Shown here one piece after another: positions 32,045 to 43,376 of a stretch of DNA of 64,000 bases; position 1 is the first letter of the stretch, and the number at the start of each line of letters is the position of its first letter. The position numbers were made by a program, and so were the translations under genes. Source of the DNA: Mesocentrotus franciscanus (Eukaryota; Echinodermata; Echinoidea; Camarodonta; Strongylocentrotidae); contig CP137684.1 in the NCBI GenBank assembly GCA_037976565.1, positions 17,418,339-17,482,338 on the forward strand. Direction: 5' to 3'. Below the pieces are notes generated by a model, which was not told where the DNA came from, made no database searches, and saw only the letters and a list, made by a program, of their open reading frames with translations.

Positions 32045-32061
32045 ATAGATGATCTTACCTT

Positions 32062-32628
32062 CCCAGAATCACCAATATAACTACCTCTTCTTCGGTCATG
32101 ATTTGTCCTTCTACTTCCTTCTTCCTTCTTCCCCCCCCCCTTTTCTTCTTCTTTTACGTATGTTTTCCTTGTCCTTGTCGTTTCGTGGTTGTCGTTCTGT
32201 AATATTGTTTTGTGTTTTCCAGGTCTTCGTAGGCACAATTTGAAACAATTTTTGTCTTTCTTTCTGGGGGATCCACAAACTACAAGCACTGCTTTTGAGT
32301 GGATCCCCCCCATTTCCTCAGAAATTAAAGAATTTCTTGTAATAATGTTATTATGTTCATACAGTGTATTTGTATACCTATCAAGATTTACTTTCTGTAA
32401 TAATATCTGTAATGCCTTTGTTTATCTTTCTGTTGGAAATGAAATAAATAAGAATTGAATTGAATTGATATAAGTGATTTATCCTCTTTGTTAATGTCGG
32501 TACTTAGCAATGAAAACTGAAAAAGGCCATTATACTGAAATGGGGCGGCCAAGGATTTGACAAAGCCAAATAGGGGGGGGGGGGCTGGGCGGCATGCATC
32601 AAGCGAGCAAGGAAAACAAATTAAAAGA

Positions 32629-32663
<35 letters not shown>

Positions 32664-32939
32664 ATCATCATAATAATAATAATAACAACATTTATAATGC
32701 GCACATATCCACCCCAAGAGATGGGATGGGAGTTTTCCTGTTAATTCTTCCTTTAGTACCTCTGATCGACCAGACAAAAAACCTTTTGTTTCCTTTTAGC
32801 AATAATTGCTTAACAAGTTATTATTTTTGTTTCGGCTAAAAAAAAACTCCCCACATTCTGAATGTACTTCAACATGATTATTCAAGTCGTTGATCAAGAA
32901 TGTTTGATGGAGACCTATTTGTTTTTTTTGTAAGAGCCG
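32062..32939. other. no gene; microsatellites
   Basis: A pyrimidine-rich TTCTTCCTTCTTCCCCC tract lies at about 32113-32155, a G-run at 32573-32584, and (ATC)n/(AAT)n at 32632-32690. The open frames over the (ATC)n tract are repeat artefacts. Confidence 0.45.
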
Positions 32940-33020
32940 TAGTCCCCTTAATTTAATTGGCAATTAGGCATTTATCTACATTTGCCACTCCATACCCAGG
33001 AGTGAAATGGGGACCTGGTA
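32940..33020 (+). repeat. SINE-like repeat, partial copy C
   Basis: CTACATTTGCCACTCCATAC and GTGAAATGGGGACCTGGTAG correspond, in opposite orientation, to the GTAAATGGGTACCTGA/GCCACTCTCCACC part of 1680-1740. The tRNA-like half is missing. Confidence 0.45.
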
Positions 33021-33794
33021 GGATGACGAAAGCATGAAATGTTTGTTTTAGTAATTGCTATATATGCCCTCACGGTGACCATATGGTAGGAATACTCCCC
33101 GGGGAGTGGAGATGGTGCACATTGTTCTTTTTTGTCTGAAAATCATTATGGATATAAACCCCGGATATAAACGCGTCGCTTTATCCGCACAACAGCGATT
33201 TTTAAACACGCGCCCTCTAACGGCTTACGGCCGACCGGCAATCTTCATAACAACAAACAACATGGTACCCGTACATCTCGCCACGTATTGATTGAACAGG
33301 TAATAATATACCAGCCTTGCCCACGGCAGCCGCTAATCAAAATGGAAAACTGATGAAAGATCGATAACATTTAAATATCACAAGGAGTATTGCCGCCGAT
33401 GGTTTATAGGTTCTGCATTCTTATTGTTAGTTAGACAGCTCCATAGCTCAGCTGGCAAGTGGCAGGTTCTACACGTCGCAGCCGACAAGAGTAGCCGGGC
33501 CCGGAGGCCGGGGTTATCATCATCGACGCAAGCTCAACGCGATCGACGAGCGAGATACAGCAAGTTAAGATTGCACTTGATGCAGTCCTTCAAAATAGTG
33601 AGGTAGACAACATTTCGACTGATTGGTTGTGAGTTTTTATGATTAACCATTTGCGATACTATTAGAAAATGCCTTAATTATAATAATTTTGTTACATTTA
33701 TTTTTGTGTCTAGAGGTCTAGAGACGAGAGTAGATGATTGATACTGATACTAGTGATACTGATAGATCTAGAGCTAGATCTAGGCCGCCCTAGA
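33021..33794. other. no gene supported
   Basis: CCCCGGGGAGTGGAGAT near 33096 is an inverted relative of CTCCACTCCCTGGGGAG at 8119. 33430-33600 is more GC-rich and contains CATAGCTCAGCTGG, like a tRNA A box, but no B box follows. Three competing open frames exist there without a domain. AGATCT clusters start at 33765. Confidence 0.35.
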
Positions 33795-34541
33795 AGATCT
33801 GGCGCTAGTGCAGTTCCGTATCCATTTTTTTAGCAGTTTCATATCCAATCTTAGCAAAGGAATTTTAGCCTAATTTTTTACTAATATTAATCATAATCAT
33901 ATATTGCATTTTCCACCTGAATTTGGATCACATCCGACATCGGGAATCCTCCGTTTAGGGCTTCGATGCCACGTCGTCGCTCAATACCGTCTCTACGCTT
34001 TCGCTCTGCACCTCAAACTGAAGCTATCAGTCAAAATTTATGGTATCGTGCATGCGCGCAACAAAAAGCTAAAAATCTTCGTTCACACGCAGTGATATAA
34101 CTTATAATTTATATGCCAAATATCATTATTGTCTTGTTTTTGTTGTTGTTGATGATGGCGGTGGTGTTCAGGGGCGGTGATCCCGGGGGGTCGGAGGGGG
34201 GTTCGATAAAACTCAAATTTGTCATATAAATTATAAGTTATATCACTGCGTGTGAGCGAAGATTTTTAGCTTTTGTTGCGCATGCACGATACCATAAATT
34301 TTGACTGATAGCTTCAGTTTGAGGTGCAGAGCAAAGCGTAGAGACGGTATTGGCGGCAGCGTGGACATCGAAGCCCTAAGCGGAGGATTCCCGATGTCGG
34401 ATGTGATCCAAATTCAGGTGGAAAATGCAATATATGATTATGATTAATATTAGTAAAAAATTAGGCTAAAATTCCTTTGCTAAGATTGGATATGAAACTG
34501 CTAAAAAAATGGATATGGAACTGCACTAGCGCCGAAGATCT
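33795..34541. repeat. large inverted repeat, ~320-bp arms, ~105-bp spacer
   Basis: Left arm 33795-34115 and right arm 34221-34541 are reverse complements with only scattered differences, read by eye. Matching blocks include GTTTCATATCCAATCTTAGC, TTTGGATCACATCCGACATC, TACCGTCTCTACGCTTT and CAGTGATATAACTTATAATT. The spacer has TGTTGTTGTTGATGATGGCGG and a G-rich run. Neither arm codes for a recognisable protein. It could be a young palindromic element or a hairpin RNA locus. Confidence 0.9.
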
Positions 34542-34921
34542 AGTCTAGATCTATCTTTTGAAATGCAGTGCAGTGTTTGTTAATAATAATGCAGTAGGGA
34601 TCTAGACTTCAGATCTAGTACCAGATCCAGCGAGCTCCGCTGCCGAAGGCGTCGGAGCGCCAGAGCCAGCATAGGAAACGATTCGGGAAAGTGAATATTA
34701 TAAGTCTTTGTTTTTAGGAAAAATACTCCAAAAAAGATAAGAAAATTGACACGAAACAAACTAAGAAACATAATGACATTTAAATCATGACCATTATTTG
34801 AACAATTGATGAAGATTTAGTCGATTGTTGGTATGTTTTACTTTTAGTAGGGTATATCCACGCTGGAGTTACGGGTCAAGTCAAGTATGGATATGATTCT
34901 GATTTAGCGCCAACGATTCAA

Positions 34922-35154
34922 ACAATGTTTTTCGACTTCTCTGGGCATCTTTCCAACCACTTGAAGTTGAAATTATAATGCACATACCGCGCAAGGCGCT
35001 CATGCACACTTTCTCTTCGCCATGTTGAATTGACGATATACAACATGGGATGAATTGGGTTAGGACGAGGAATCTCCCATTTTCCATCAAAGACTTCTTC
35101 AAATTATAATTTCAAGTGGTTGGAAAGATGCCCAGAGAAGTTGAAAAACATTGT
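34922..35154. repeat. hairpin with ~52-bp arms
   Basis: ACAATGTTTTTCGACTTCTC (34922) through CAACCACTTGAA pairs with TTCAAGTGGTTG through GAGAAGTTGAAAAACATTGT (35154), with one mismatch and a short indel. The loop is about 120 bp. Too long a loop for a typical microRNA precursor; more like a small foldback element. Confidence 0.75.
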
Positions 35155-35543
35155 ACACATGTAAGTCACAATTGTAATTAGGGTCTACTTCTTAAGTTCT
35201 TCTGTACTTTCAAAAAACCTGCTGTTTTAATAGTTTCCTATCCCTGGAGTTATATATAGATCTACAGTAGATGTTAATTGTAAAGATTTTTTTGACAGTG
35301 TTTCCTTGATGATGATGATAAGTTTTCTAGGACTAGGTCTACATGAAATTTGCTGTAATAAAATTCAGTTTACCCATGCACTACAGAAGGTATACTAATA
35401 TCTATAACAAAAGTTAATTTGAAAATTGCTTTGAGCCTTGACCCCTTGTAAGTCAATGTACACACTACACAGGTACACATTGCTCGTGCCGGTGAGTCTG
35501 GCAAATGGGATAACTTAAGTTATAAGTGATCTCAAAAGATACT

Positions 35544-35877
35544 TTAGGCCATTAAAAAAAATATTCATGTTTAGCGTCCCCGTCCGCTTCCTCTTTGGGG
35601 GCCGCCTGCCCTTTTTTTTCATTTTTTTTTTTCAATTTGTTTTTCTTTTTTTCAATCTTAATGAAAAAACATGAAAAACATACAGCTAAAATGGTCTTTT
35701 TCTGAATTAAAAAAACAAAAACATTATTGCTGGCGGCCATCTTGAAAAATAGCCCGACTGGCTGGGGAAAATGTATGGAGCGGCCATTTTGAGAAAAAAA
35801 AGGGCCTCCTCCAGTCCTCCTTCCTATTTTTCAAAAAAGCAGGACGCTAAACATGTTTTTTTTTTAAAATGGCCTTA
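35544..35877. mobile_element. MITE with TTTAGGCCATT / AATGGCCTTA ends
   Basis: TTAGGCCATTAAAAAAAAT, TTCATGTTTAGCGTCC at the left; GGACGCTAAACATG, TTTTTTTTTAAAATGGCCTTA at the right. The interior has GCGGCCATCTTGAAAAATAG and GCGGCCATTTTGAGAAAAAA as a direct pair. No coding. Confidence 0.75.
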
Positions 35878-35908
35878 CTTTACTTTAATCCAACGATGTT
35901 GGTAGGAC

Positions 35909-36200
35909 AGGGCCTGTTCATCAATCGATTGAGTTCCTTTACATCAATACTTCAGTTTTGACTATGGCAGGCCGTTCATGCCACTGTTTGCTCTCACCAT
36001 TTACTGGCCTTGGTCTGTCAAGGGATGTACAATTCATGGTCACAAATCTACAGGATTTACTTTTTTTTTGATAATTCATTATTGAAGGAAAAAATATTAT
36101 CTAAAGTCCATAATGGTGAGAGCAATCGTTAGGCACAAATGGCCTGCCATAGTTCAAGTCCAACTTAAGTCGACCTTAGTCTTTGTGAAACAGCCCCCCC
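35909..36200. mobile_element. MITE, CTATGGCAGGCC family, copy 1
   Basis: TGACTATGGCAGGCC...CACTGTTTGCTCTCACCATT near the left, and GGTGAGAGCAATCG...GGCCTGCCATAGTTCAAGTC, CAACTTAAGTCGACCTTAGTCTTTGTGAAACA at the right. The outermost left end is diverged. Closely related to 46013-46257. Confidence 0.75.
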
Positions 36201-36781
36201 CCCCCCTCGATGTCCAGCCAAACCAAATTGAGCTAAGGACTCATTTAAACATGTAGATTTGTGCTTTTGTAAAAATGGATCTTAATCCTCTCTCGACAAT
36301 CATTCCACATTTTATTGTTTGGCACAATAAGTTTTGATTCAGAGCCTGCCATTTAAAAGTATGCAAGATGCATGAGTAGAAAGGGCACACATTACATGTA
36401 ATGCATCCATTTTTGTTTCATGACTATAATGCTAGGAATTAAACAAAATGAATATGACTTTCAACACGTTGAGAGATTCAAAATCATTGATTTTTTAATC
36501 AAAATTTGCTGTTTTTTTTCTTCAGCTTTTCAACTATTCTTGCCCATGCAAATTCTTTTCAGAGACATGAAATTTTATTTTAATAATGTAGCAATAATAG
36601 AAATGTATGTATTGTTGCCAACTTGAGGAACAATGTGTTCAATTATCCCTTATAAATAAATCCTTTTCTGAAAGGGTTAATTAAATGAAAATGATTATAC
36701 ATGCAGATATTATTGCTGGAAATTTGATCTTCCATCAACAATTATGCTTCTGTGGAAAGCTGATGATGTATTACATATTGC

Positions 36782-37164
36782 AGGTACTGTACATGTTTAG
36801 TACTAGCTCGTAATTTCTTTGAAATTGCTGCAAGACAGGGTATGTTGGCATTATAGAGAGCAGAGTTACTGGTATTGTGTAACATATCAAGCAACTGTCA
36901 ATATATACGAGTACCAGTAGAATGACATATCTGCTGGCATCCATTTTGACTTCTGACATTTGACGACCCGCTCTTAAAATGAGTGATTGTGGAGAGGAGG
37001 ATCAATTAAGTAAGGTGTAATTCATCTTTCTTTCTCTCTCTTTTAAAGACTGATGCAAAACAGACCCATAATGAAATGGAATAGAATCGATAGATAGAAA
37101 GAAACCGAGAAAGGTACATGTTTAGTACTAGCTTGTAATTTCGTTGAAATTGCTGCAAAAGACA
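36782..37164 (+). repeat. flanking tandem unit U, copy 1 and start of copy 2
   Basis: GTACATGTTTAGTACTAGCT...GAAATTGCTGCAA.GAC starts both at 36786 and at 37117. The rest of copy 1 (CAGGGTATGT.GGCATTATAG to GACCCATAATGAAAT) matches 41493-41736. Copy 2 is split by the transposon 37165-41492. Confidence 0.75.
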
Positions 37165-37380
37165 TAGACCATGGGCCAAGCCTCAAAATTCTTCAGTTCC
37201 GTGGTCTCCCCCTGGGAAGTACTTTATTTTGTCCTAAATGATCAATGGACATATATCTAAGAACAATGGTCAAATGTTCCCATCTCCAAATTTGTGCATT
37301 TTTCACAATTTTGATATAAAGTTGCAAAATGTAGCAGACAGCCATTCTGCAATGATGATGTCATAGCTGTTCCTTAATTG

Positions 37381-37520
37381 GCCAATCACAGCTGGGGTCT
37401 TAGAGCCCAGAGTGCAATGGACCAATCACAGTCCCTGTACTCTGAGTCTTTGTATGCATGCAGTGTCTGCTGCCATGCATGGAGTGAGTGCAGTGCTTGC
37501 TACTATATAATCGCGCATGT
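37381..37520 (+). promoter_or_regulatory. possible promoter inside the transposon
   Basis: Two CCAATCACAG boxes (37382 and 37422) on similar sequence, then CTATATAATC with TATAA at 37506. An ATG at 37517 or 37530 opens short frames ending at a GAAG|GTAATT donor at 37591. CCAAT-TATA spacing here is 84 bp, unlike the 33-bp modules. No experimental support. Confidence 0.3.
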
Positions 37521-38699
37521 TTACATGCGATTCACCGACAAAACTAAGATTGAGAGGGCCAGGAAGAAGCAAGAAAGATCAGGACATGAAGGTAATTTAT
37601 TGCTGTCATTTTAAAACTATTTCAAAAGCATTTTCATGATTAAACAGTGAAGTTTTCATCGGGTTTTAGTCACATGACTGTTGGCCCAGTTTTTTACATT
37701 ACAGTCCCATGCATTAGTATTTGTGTTACTGTTAAGGTATCGGTTCTCTTGAGTGGGCTTATCTCTAAAAAATCTCTTGATTTTACCCACATACTAATTA
37801 TTCCCTTCATAAGATATACAGGCACTATACATGTAGGTAGGCTATCTTCATGAAAATCATAAGAATATAAAAATAACTTTGTATGGTCTATATTTTGAAA
37901 TAAGCAGACACTTTCACACGCATGCAAAAAAGCAAAGTTAGGCTTGCGCTTGGCCTTTTGGGGTCTTATAAATAATAGTTAATACTAGAAGTGGACACAT
38001 GACCACCTCTATTGATTCTAAAATTTTCTAACATCATTGTAAAATACTTGAGTTCACTCAAAGGCTCTACTTTAGTTACAATTGGTGACATCTGAATGGC
38101 AGTAAAGTACAACGTATCGTACAATAAATTTCACTCACGGCCTTGTTGGAAAAAAAATACTTTATAAGAAAATTAAATCTTGACTGTTGTCCCTCCTGGC
38201 AACTATCCCAGTTTTATTCATTGTATGCACTTCTGTCTAACTGCGAGTGCTGAATCTCCATGCTCATACATGTAAGATAAGGACAGTACATGTGGGTGAT
38301 AAACTGTTTACGGTTGACCTCGTAGAGTCGTATGGTACATGAGTAATATATAATGTCTAATGACATATTAAAGTTCGAACAAACATTATTGGGTGGAAAT
38401 TATAAATAATAACACTTTGATTCAGCTAATAGTAATGCCACTCAGAAAATAGCTTGGGTAGTCATTGACCACATTAACAAGTCAGCATTATGAAACAGTA
38501 ATTTAGCTTTCAATCTTTTTAACTAAGATGTTGAAAAATTATTTTTTCCACAATGAAAATTTGTGTATTCCTTTTTTAGGAAGGGGACTGAACATGTGTT
38601 CGAATTGTATATGGGGCATTTCCTTTATTACATGTAAAGCTTGGACCAATAATAATTTGTTTTCCTGTTTCTCTTTTTGTCTTTAAAAACTTGCTTCAG

Positions 38700-39135
38700 C
38701 CACAAAAACGATGTTCCACATGAGGCAGAGGAATCAGTGATAAAGGAGCCACCTTCGAAAATATCCGATAACTTTGTCCAAGGCAATCAGATGAGCAATT
38801 GTGTTCAACCAAGGGTTTGGCATATTCTTCCACTACAGTGTATCATATGTAGAAGAAACAAAACAGCTTATGACCATTTTTATAAGGAAAAGAAAGAAGG
38901 AGAAATTAACTCTGTGTGAAACAATTTCTGCAGGTAAGCTAGTACTTGCTGTAGAAATGCGCAAAGATGAGAAGATTCTGATAGAGATTCGTAGGAAGGA
39001 CCTTTTCGCCTTGGAAGTGAGATATCACTTGAGCTGCTACCGGAATTATACAAGGTTTCTCACAAAAAGGACAGAGAAGAAAGAAAACCTTGAGAAGAAA
39101 TTGTATGAAAAGTCATATGATCATTTCTGTTAGTC
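38700..39135 (+). pseudogene. relic ORF with C-x2-C and YHxxCY motifs (transposon protein)
   Basis: Opens after a pyrimidine-rich TTGCTTCAG acceptor. The first frame reads WHILPLQCIICRRNKTAYDHF. After a one-base shift near 38880 the second frame reads KRKKEKLTLCETISAGKLV, RKDLFALEVRYHLSCYRNYT and stops at 39133. The pairing CIIC plus YHLSCYRNY suggests a zinc-binding module. I recall the same arrangement in unnamed proteins repeated in many invertebrate genomes. Weak coding-like sequence continues past the stop to about 39420 (FVEDLSMDEVADGVCPFSSD). Function unknown. It lies in the middle of the TIR transposon and is probably its protein. Confidence 0.55.
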
Positions 39136-41424
39136 AATCGTAGATGTAAGAGTAGTGAAGGGTTGGGAGGTGTTAAGATTACAGAAATTGCTTGCATTGT
39201 TCATGAAGTGTGTTAAGGAGGTAGAGGAAAGAAATCCCAGGTTACAAGTCGTATAATTTAAAGCGAAGGCTTCAGAAGACCTTTCCTTTTCTGAAACTTC
39301 TTGGTCTTTTCATAGTAATTCTAGTGATTTAGTTTTTGTAGAAGATTTGTCAATGGATGAGGTTGCAGACGGGGTTTGTCCATTTTCATCAGACATGAGT
39401 ACAGATGAAACTTATTCATTAATATTATTACCCATAGCTTACAGGTCTTAAGATCACTCATTGCTTTTCATGTGTTTGAATTTGAAATTTCTTGACTATA
39501 TATTTTATTGAAAAAAAAGAGAAATTTATTGCATACATGTCATATCAATCAGTATAGACAATTCTATTTTTGTACCTCTACTATTTGAAGTGGAAGAATT
39601 AAAGTGCTCTATGATGATTATGCAATATATTTTCTCTAAGGATGTATTACAACAAAAGTAAGCCTATTTCAAGTAGAAATAAAAGGATTAGGTACAGATA
39701 TTGTTATACTATCAATGTCTTTTTTTTCTTCAGAATTTTTATAATTTTAAATTTAAACTGTATTTAGAGTCACATTTACAGTTCGAGATCTAAATCTTCA
39801 TTTGGACAGCCCTTGTCATGTTTTTTTAAACTTTGACTTATTAAGGTGGAAATGAGGTTTAAACAAAAATGATATCCCTAAACATAGGTCCGGTTTTTCA
39901 AAATGTCCATGATTTTCGGGTGTTTGAATTGCATACACGCAAAAATTGTGAAAAATGGGCTTTACTTGAGAAAAATCCCCCAAAATGAACCTTAAAAATG
40001 GGTAGGGGTTTCCAGGCTTGAGAGGCACATCCCCGTCCAAACCAAATCTGAGTATCCCCCCTGGGGTTTAAAAACTTAAACTGGGGCCTTGAGTAACCAT
40101 AGGTGCCAAATGTGCCAAATCTCTGATCTAAATCGTTATGGACTGTTGCATATTTTATGATGTGCAACCCATGTCTATTAGAGTTATACAGTTTGGTAGC
40201 CATTCAGTTTGAAAGTAATTTTCAGTGTATTTCTGAGTTTTACACTTTAGAATTAAAGTGAGTATAGTAGAGTATAGTTTCTATGAGCTTAGAAGTTACA
40301 ATACATGTACCTGCTTACTTTGGCTGAATTAATTGAATGTTAGTATGAATAGAACCAGAGACGTACCGTTTTAATATGACAGAGCTTAATATTCTAGCAG
40401 TGTGATTTCTAAACATTTTAAATTGAATCTGATGGTACATATATATATAATGCCTATATGAAATACATCAACAATGGTTTATTACGTCAACAGTGTTTTG
40501 GAACTTGTACTGTACTGTGAACCCTTTTTCTATTTTTTAGTAAATAGAACATTAAATACTATACTATAAAAATCATTCTGTCATTGCTTTTCATGTGAGG
40601 TCACACAGAGAGAAAATGGATGGTAATATCCATCAAGAAAACAAGATAGCAAATGATATTTAAGATGTATGATATGCAATTATGCTTGTGTATGGGGATA
40701 TATGATAGGGGCATGTGTGACTTGTGTGTTCATATGCATGAGGGCATTTGAATTTACATGTCACAAATCATTTTTGTGGTAATTAATTTCATTCATTAGG
40801 GGGCTTGCCTACATTTTGTGCATATACATGTAGATCAATGTGTGGTAAGAGTGGCTGTGTGTGAATAATAGAATGAGCATGGTGTGAAATTTAGATAGAA
40901 AACATCTTTTGCTGATCGTATGATTGGAAACTACTGTATTATGTGACGTTTTCGCTTCATGGAGCTGGTTTCGGGGTGAAGTAAGCTAAGGGGGTAAGTG
41001 GGTATGGAGCATGTGACTAATAATGCAATCCCTTTGGAAAACTTGATAAATACACAAATGCATCTGATTCTATGTTCATACTGATATCAGGTTTTATGAG
41101 ACTTTTTACCAATACGTATACATGTACATGTATTAATTAAGGTACTAATTAATATACACATGCAAATTGTATATGATTAAACATCAATTCATAACATCAC
41201 ACTTCTCAAAACACCATTTTTATGCACAATATGCATATTTTCTGCAAAATATGTCAATAAATATCTCCCCTATTATCGTTGCTAGGGAGGAAAAATCCCT
41301 AGCAACCAATTCTTAACTTTTTCTTTGTTTTCTGCCGTAATTAATTACTGCTCAAGTTTCAATCGTGGGAACATGTCATTTTTGTTTCAGATACACATTT
41401 CCAAGATATCTGGCACATTTGTAG
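39136..41424. other. rest of the transposon interior, no intact gene
   Basis: AT-rich, with possible coding remnants only up to about 39440. After that no frame, motif or hairpin stands out. The part 41205-41350 has a short CCCTAGCAACCA / GTTGCTAGGG inverted pair. Confidence 0.4.
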
Positions 41425-41492
41425 GTACTTCCCAGTCGGAGACCACGGAATTCAAAAACTAAGCAAGAAAACAGGCCTCGGCCCATGGTCTA

Positions 41493-41736
41493 ACAGGGTA
41501 TGTCGGCATTATAGACACCCGAGTTACTGGTATTGTGTAACATATCAAGCAACTGGCAATAAATACGAGTACCAGTAGGATGAAATCTGCTGGCATCCAT
41601 TTTGATTTCTGACAACCCGCTCTTACATGTAAAATGAGTGATTGTGGAGAGGAGGATCAATTAAGTAAGGTGTAATTCATATTTCTTTCTCTCTTTTTTA
41701 AAGACTGATGCAAAAGAGACCCATAATGAAATTTTT
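41493..41736 (+). repeat. remainder of flanking unit U, copy 2
   Basis: Matches 36835-37075, including GTTACTGGTATTGTGTAACA, TATCAAGCAACTG.CAAT.TA and ATGAGTGATTGTGGAGAGGA followed by GATCAATTAAGTAAGGTG. Differences are scattered (for example an added TACATGTA). Confidence 0.75.
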
Positions 41737-43376
41737 TCTTCTTCAAATTTGTTCAGGGCTAATGGCAGCAGTACGAAATTAGACGTGAATGAATGTCCTT
41801 GTACTTTGCACTTCACATGTCAAAATTGTTTTGTTGAATGCAAACTTTTGGAGGCTGTTTGAAAACACAAGGTACGACAAGAGTAGATTTGAAAAGTACC
41901 ATGAATTTTATTAGCCTCTCATAAAAAAAAAGGAAGTAAAAATGTTGGACCTGTATGAGACAGTTTGGTGATTATAGTAGACATTACCAAGGAGGTCTAC
42001 ATTTAGGGGTATTTACAGTTTTTACACTGTAAGAAAAAAAACATTGGTTTTTTCACATTTTGGAGTTACATGTATGTCGAAAGTTGCTAGGCAACTACCC
42101 ATAAACAGGATGAAAATTTTTTTTTCCCAAATCTAAAAATCCACCTCTGTGGAGTTTGGTTTTTTGAAAAGCTAGCAGGCTGAAACTCTGCCAGTTTTTG
42201 CGGGGTTGATGTAAATGTTCACCCCCAAAACACCTGTGAATTATTCCAGTTTTTGCCCACGTTAATCTCCTCCCTTCTGTGCTATAAGCGAGTTCGTAAT
42301 TAGGATTTGCGCATGGGCAGATAAAGGTCATTCGTACCCAAATTGTAAAACCATTGAGACGAATACTCGTATCGTGCTCATGTTATGTTATGTTATCAGT
42401 ATTCATTTATGCACCGACAGTACATTTATCTGATACACAGGTGGAAGTATTCTTCTCAAGAGGCAAACAAAAGGTATTCATGAAGCACCTCCATCACTTC
42501 GGCAGTGATTATTCTAAAATGCACAAGTGGGACGTATCCATCGTGTATTAGATCTGTGGATATTTTGGGGTCATGCGTTCCAGAGCTATTTACGAACTCG
42601 CTTTATATTGCATGCAGACGCTCAGTGACAAGTAGTGCATGCGCACAACTCACACACAAAAAAGCCACACACAAAAAAACAAAAAAGAAAACATAGAATT
42701 AACACCAACATTTTTTTTTAGTAGTTGTGTAAAAAAGGAAATTGTTCAAATGAGTTTTTCTGCAATTTCAATGGGCCTATTGTGTAGTATACTAGTATGT
42801 GCTCCAGTTTGTCAATAATCTTCTTTTTTAAAAATTTGTCTACAAACCAGACTTTCATTACCGGTAATCATATCCACTTGCTTTACTCAGTCCAGACCAT
42901 TGAATTTGAGTCGATGATAATCTACTATTACTTGGAATCACTTGTGAAAGGCAGTGTACAGGTACAATAAATCTATGTACATACTGTACAGTCAACTCAA
43001 AACATTATTTTCATGGCAATAACAGTATTGAAGATACCTGTAGTGTAGTTTGTCCTTGGCAATCTTTTTGGTAAACACACACAAGTCCTCCAATGTAAAT
43101 ACGGACATTACATGTATATTTGATATATGTGTATTGAATTTCATTGAGGTACACCGTACAAACCTAAAGCAAAATCATGTCAAAAAGCTAAGGCCAGTTA
43201 ATATTTGCTTTAATACTACTTACTGCTCGAATGATCACAGTAATTGACAGACTATATGGAGAGTAAACAAAAAGGGAGACCTCACAAAGGATTCCTGGAC
43301 CATATCCAGGGGCTCCAAAGAGGCTCTTTTTAATAGAGCATGTACAGTATCCTGAGACCTGTATGTGAAAAAGCGA
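41737..43376. other. no gene recognised
   Basis: Moderately AT-rich single-copy-looking DNA with several ACATGTA motifs. Short frames such as 42354-42551 have no domain. Confidence 0.4.

Larger units (their letters stand above)
28820..32048 (+). mobile_element. nearly complete RTE-type retrotransposon
   Basis: Endonuclease then reverse transcriptase then the RTE C-terminal tail, ending in (GATA)n at 32031-32050, a simple-repeat 3' end usual in this clade. ATGATCTTTACCTT (28806-28819) and ATGATCTTACCTT (32049-32061) look like a target duplication with one base lost. The ORF is broken by several frameshifts, so this copy is inactive. Confidence 0.85.
37165..41492. mobile_element. 4.3-kb TIR DNA transposon, 3-bp target duplication, class unknown
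   Basis: Ends TAGACCATGGGCC and GGCCCATGGTCTA, flanked by ACA (37162-37164 and 41493-41495). The undisturbed site with a single ACA is preserved in the neighbouring tandem unit at 36835-36837. Inside the TIRs a second block matches: TTCCGTGGTCTCC with GGAGACCACGGAA, and GGGAAGTACT with GGTACTTCCCA. It carries a promoter-like region (37381-37520) and a decayed ORF with a Cys/His motif (38700-39135). I do not recognise a transposase catalytic core. A 3-bp target duplication narrows the options (PIF/Harbinger, CACTA, Zator), but the ends do not match what I know of these. Confidence 0.75.

Noticed and set aside
33424..33606. Exon-like GC-rich stretch
   Set aside because: Three competing frames, no domain, and only a weak acceptor; not enough support.
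34922..35154. MicroRNA precursor
   Set aside because: Arms of ~52 bp are separated by a ~120-bp loop, too long for a typical animal precursor.
37517..38885. Two-exon gene joining the 37517-37591 segment to the 38700 exon
   Set aside because: Neither open frame ending at the 37591 donor joins in phase to the CIIC frame; stops follow at once. An extra exon or frameshift would be needed.
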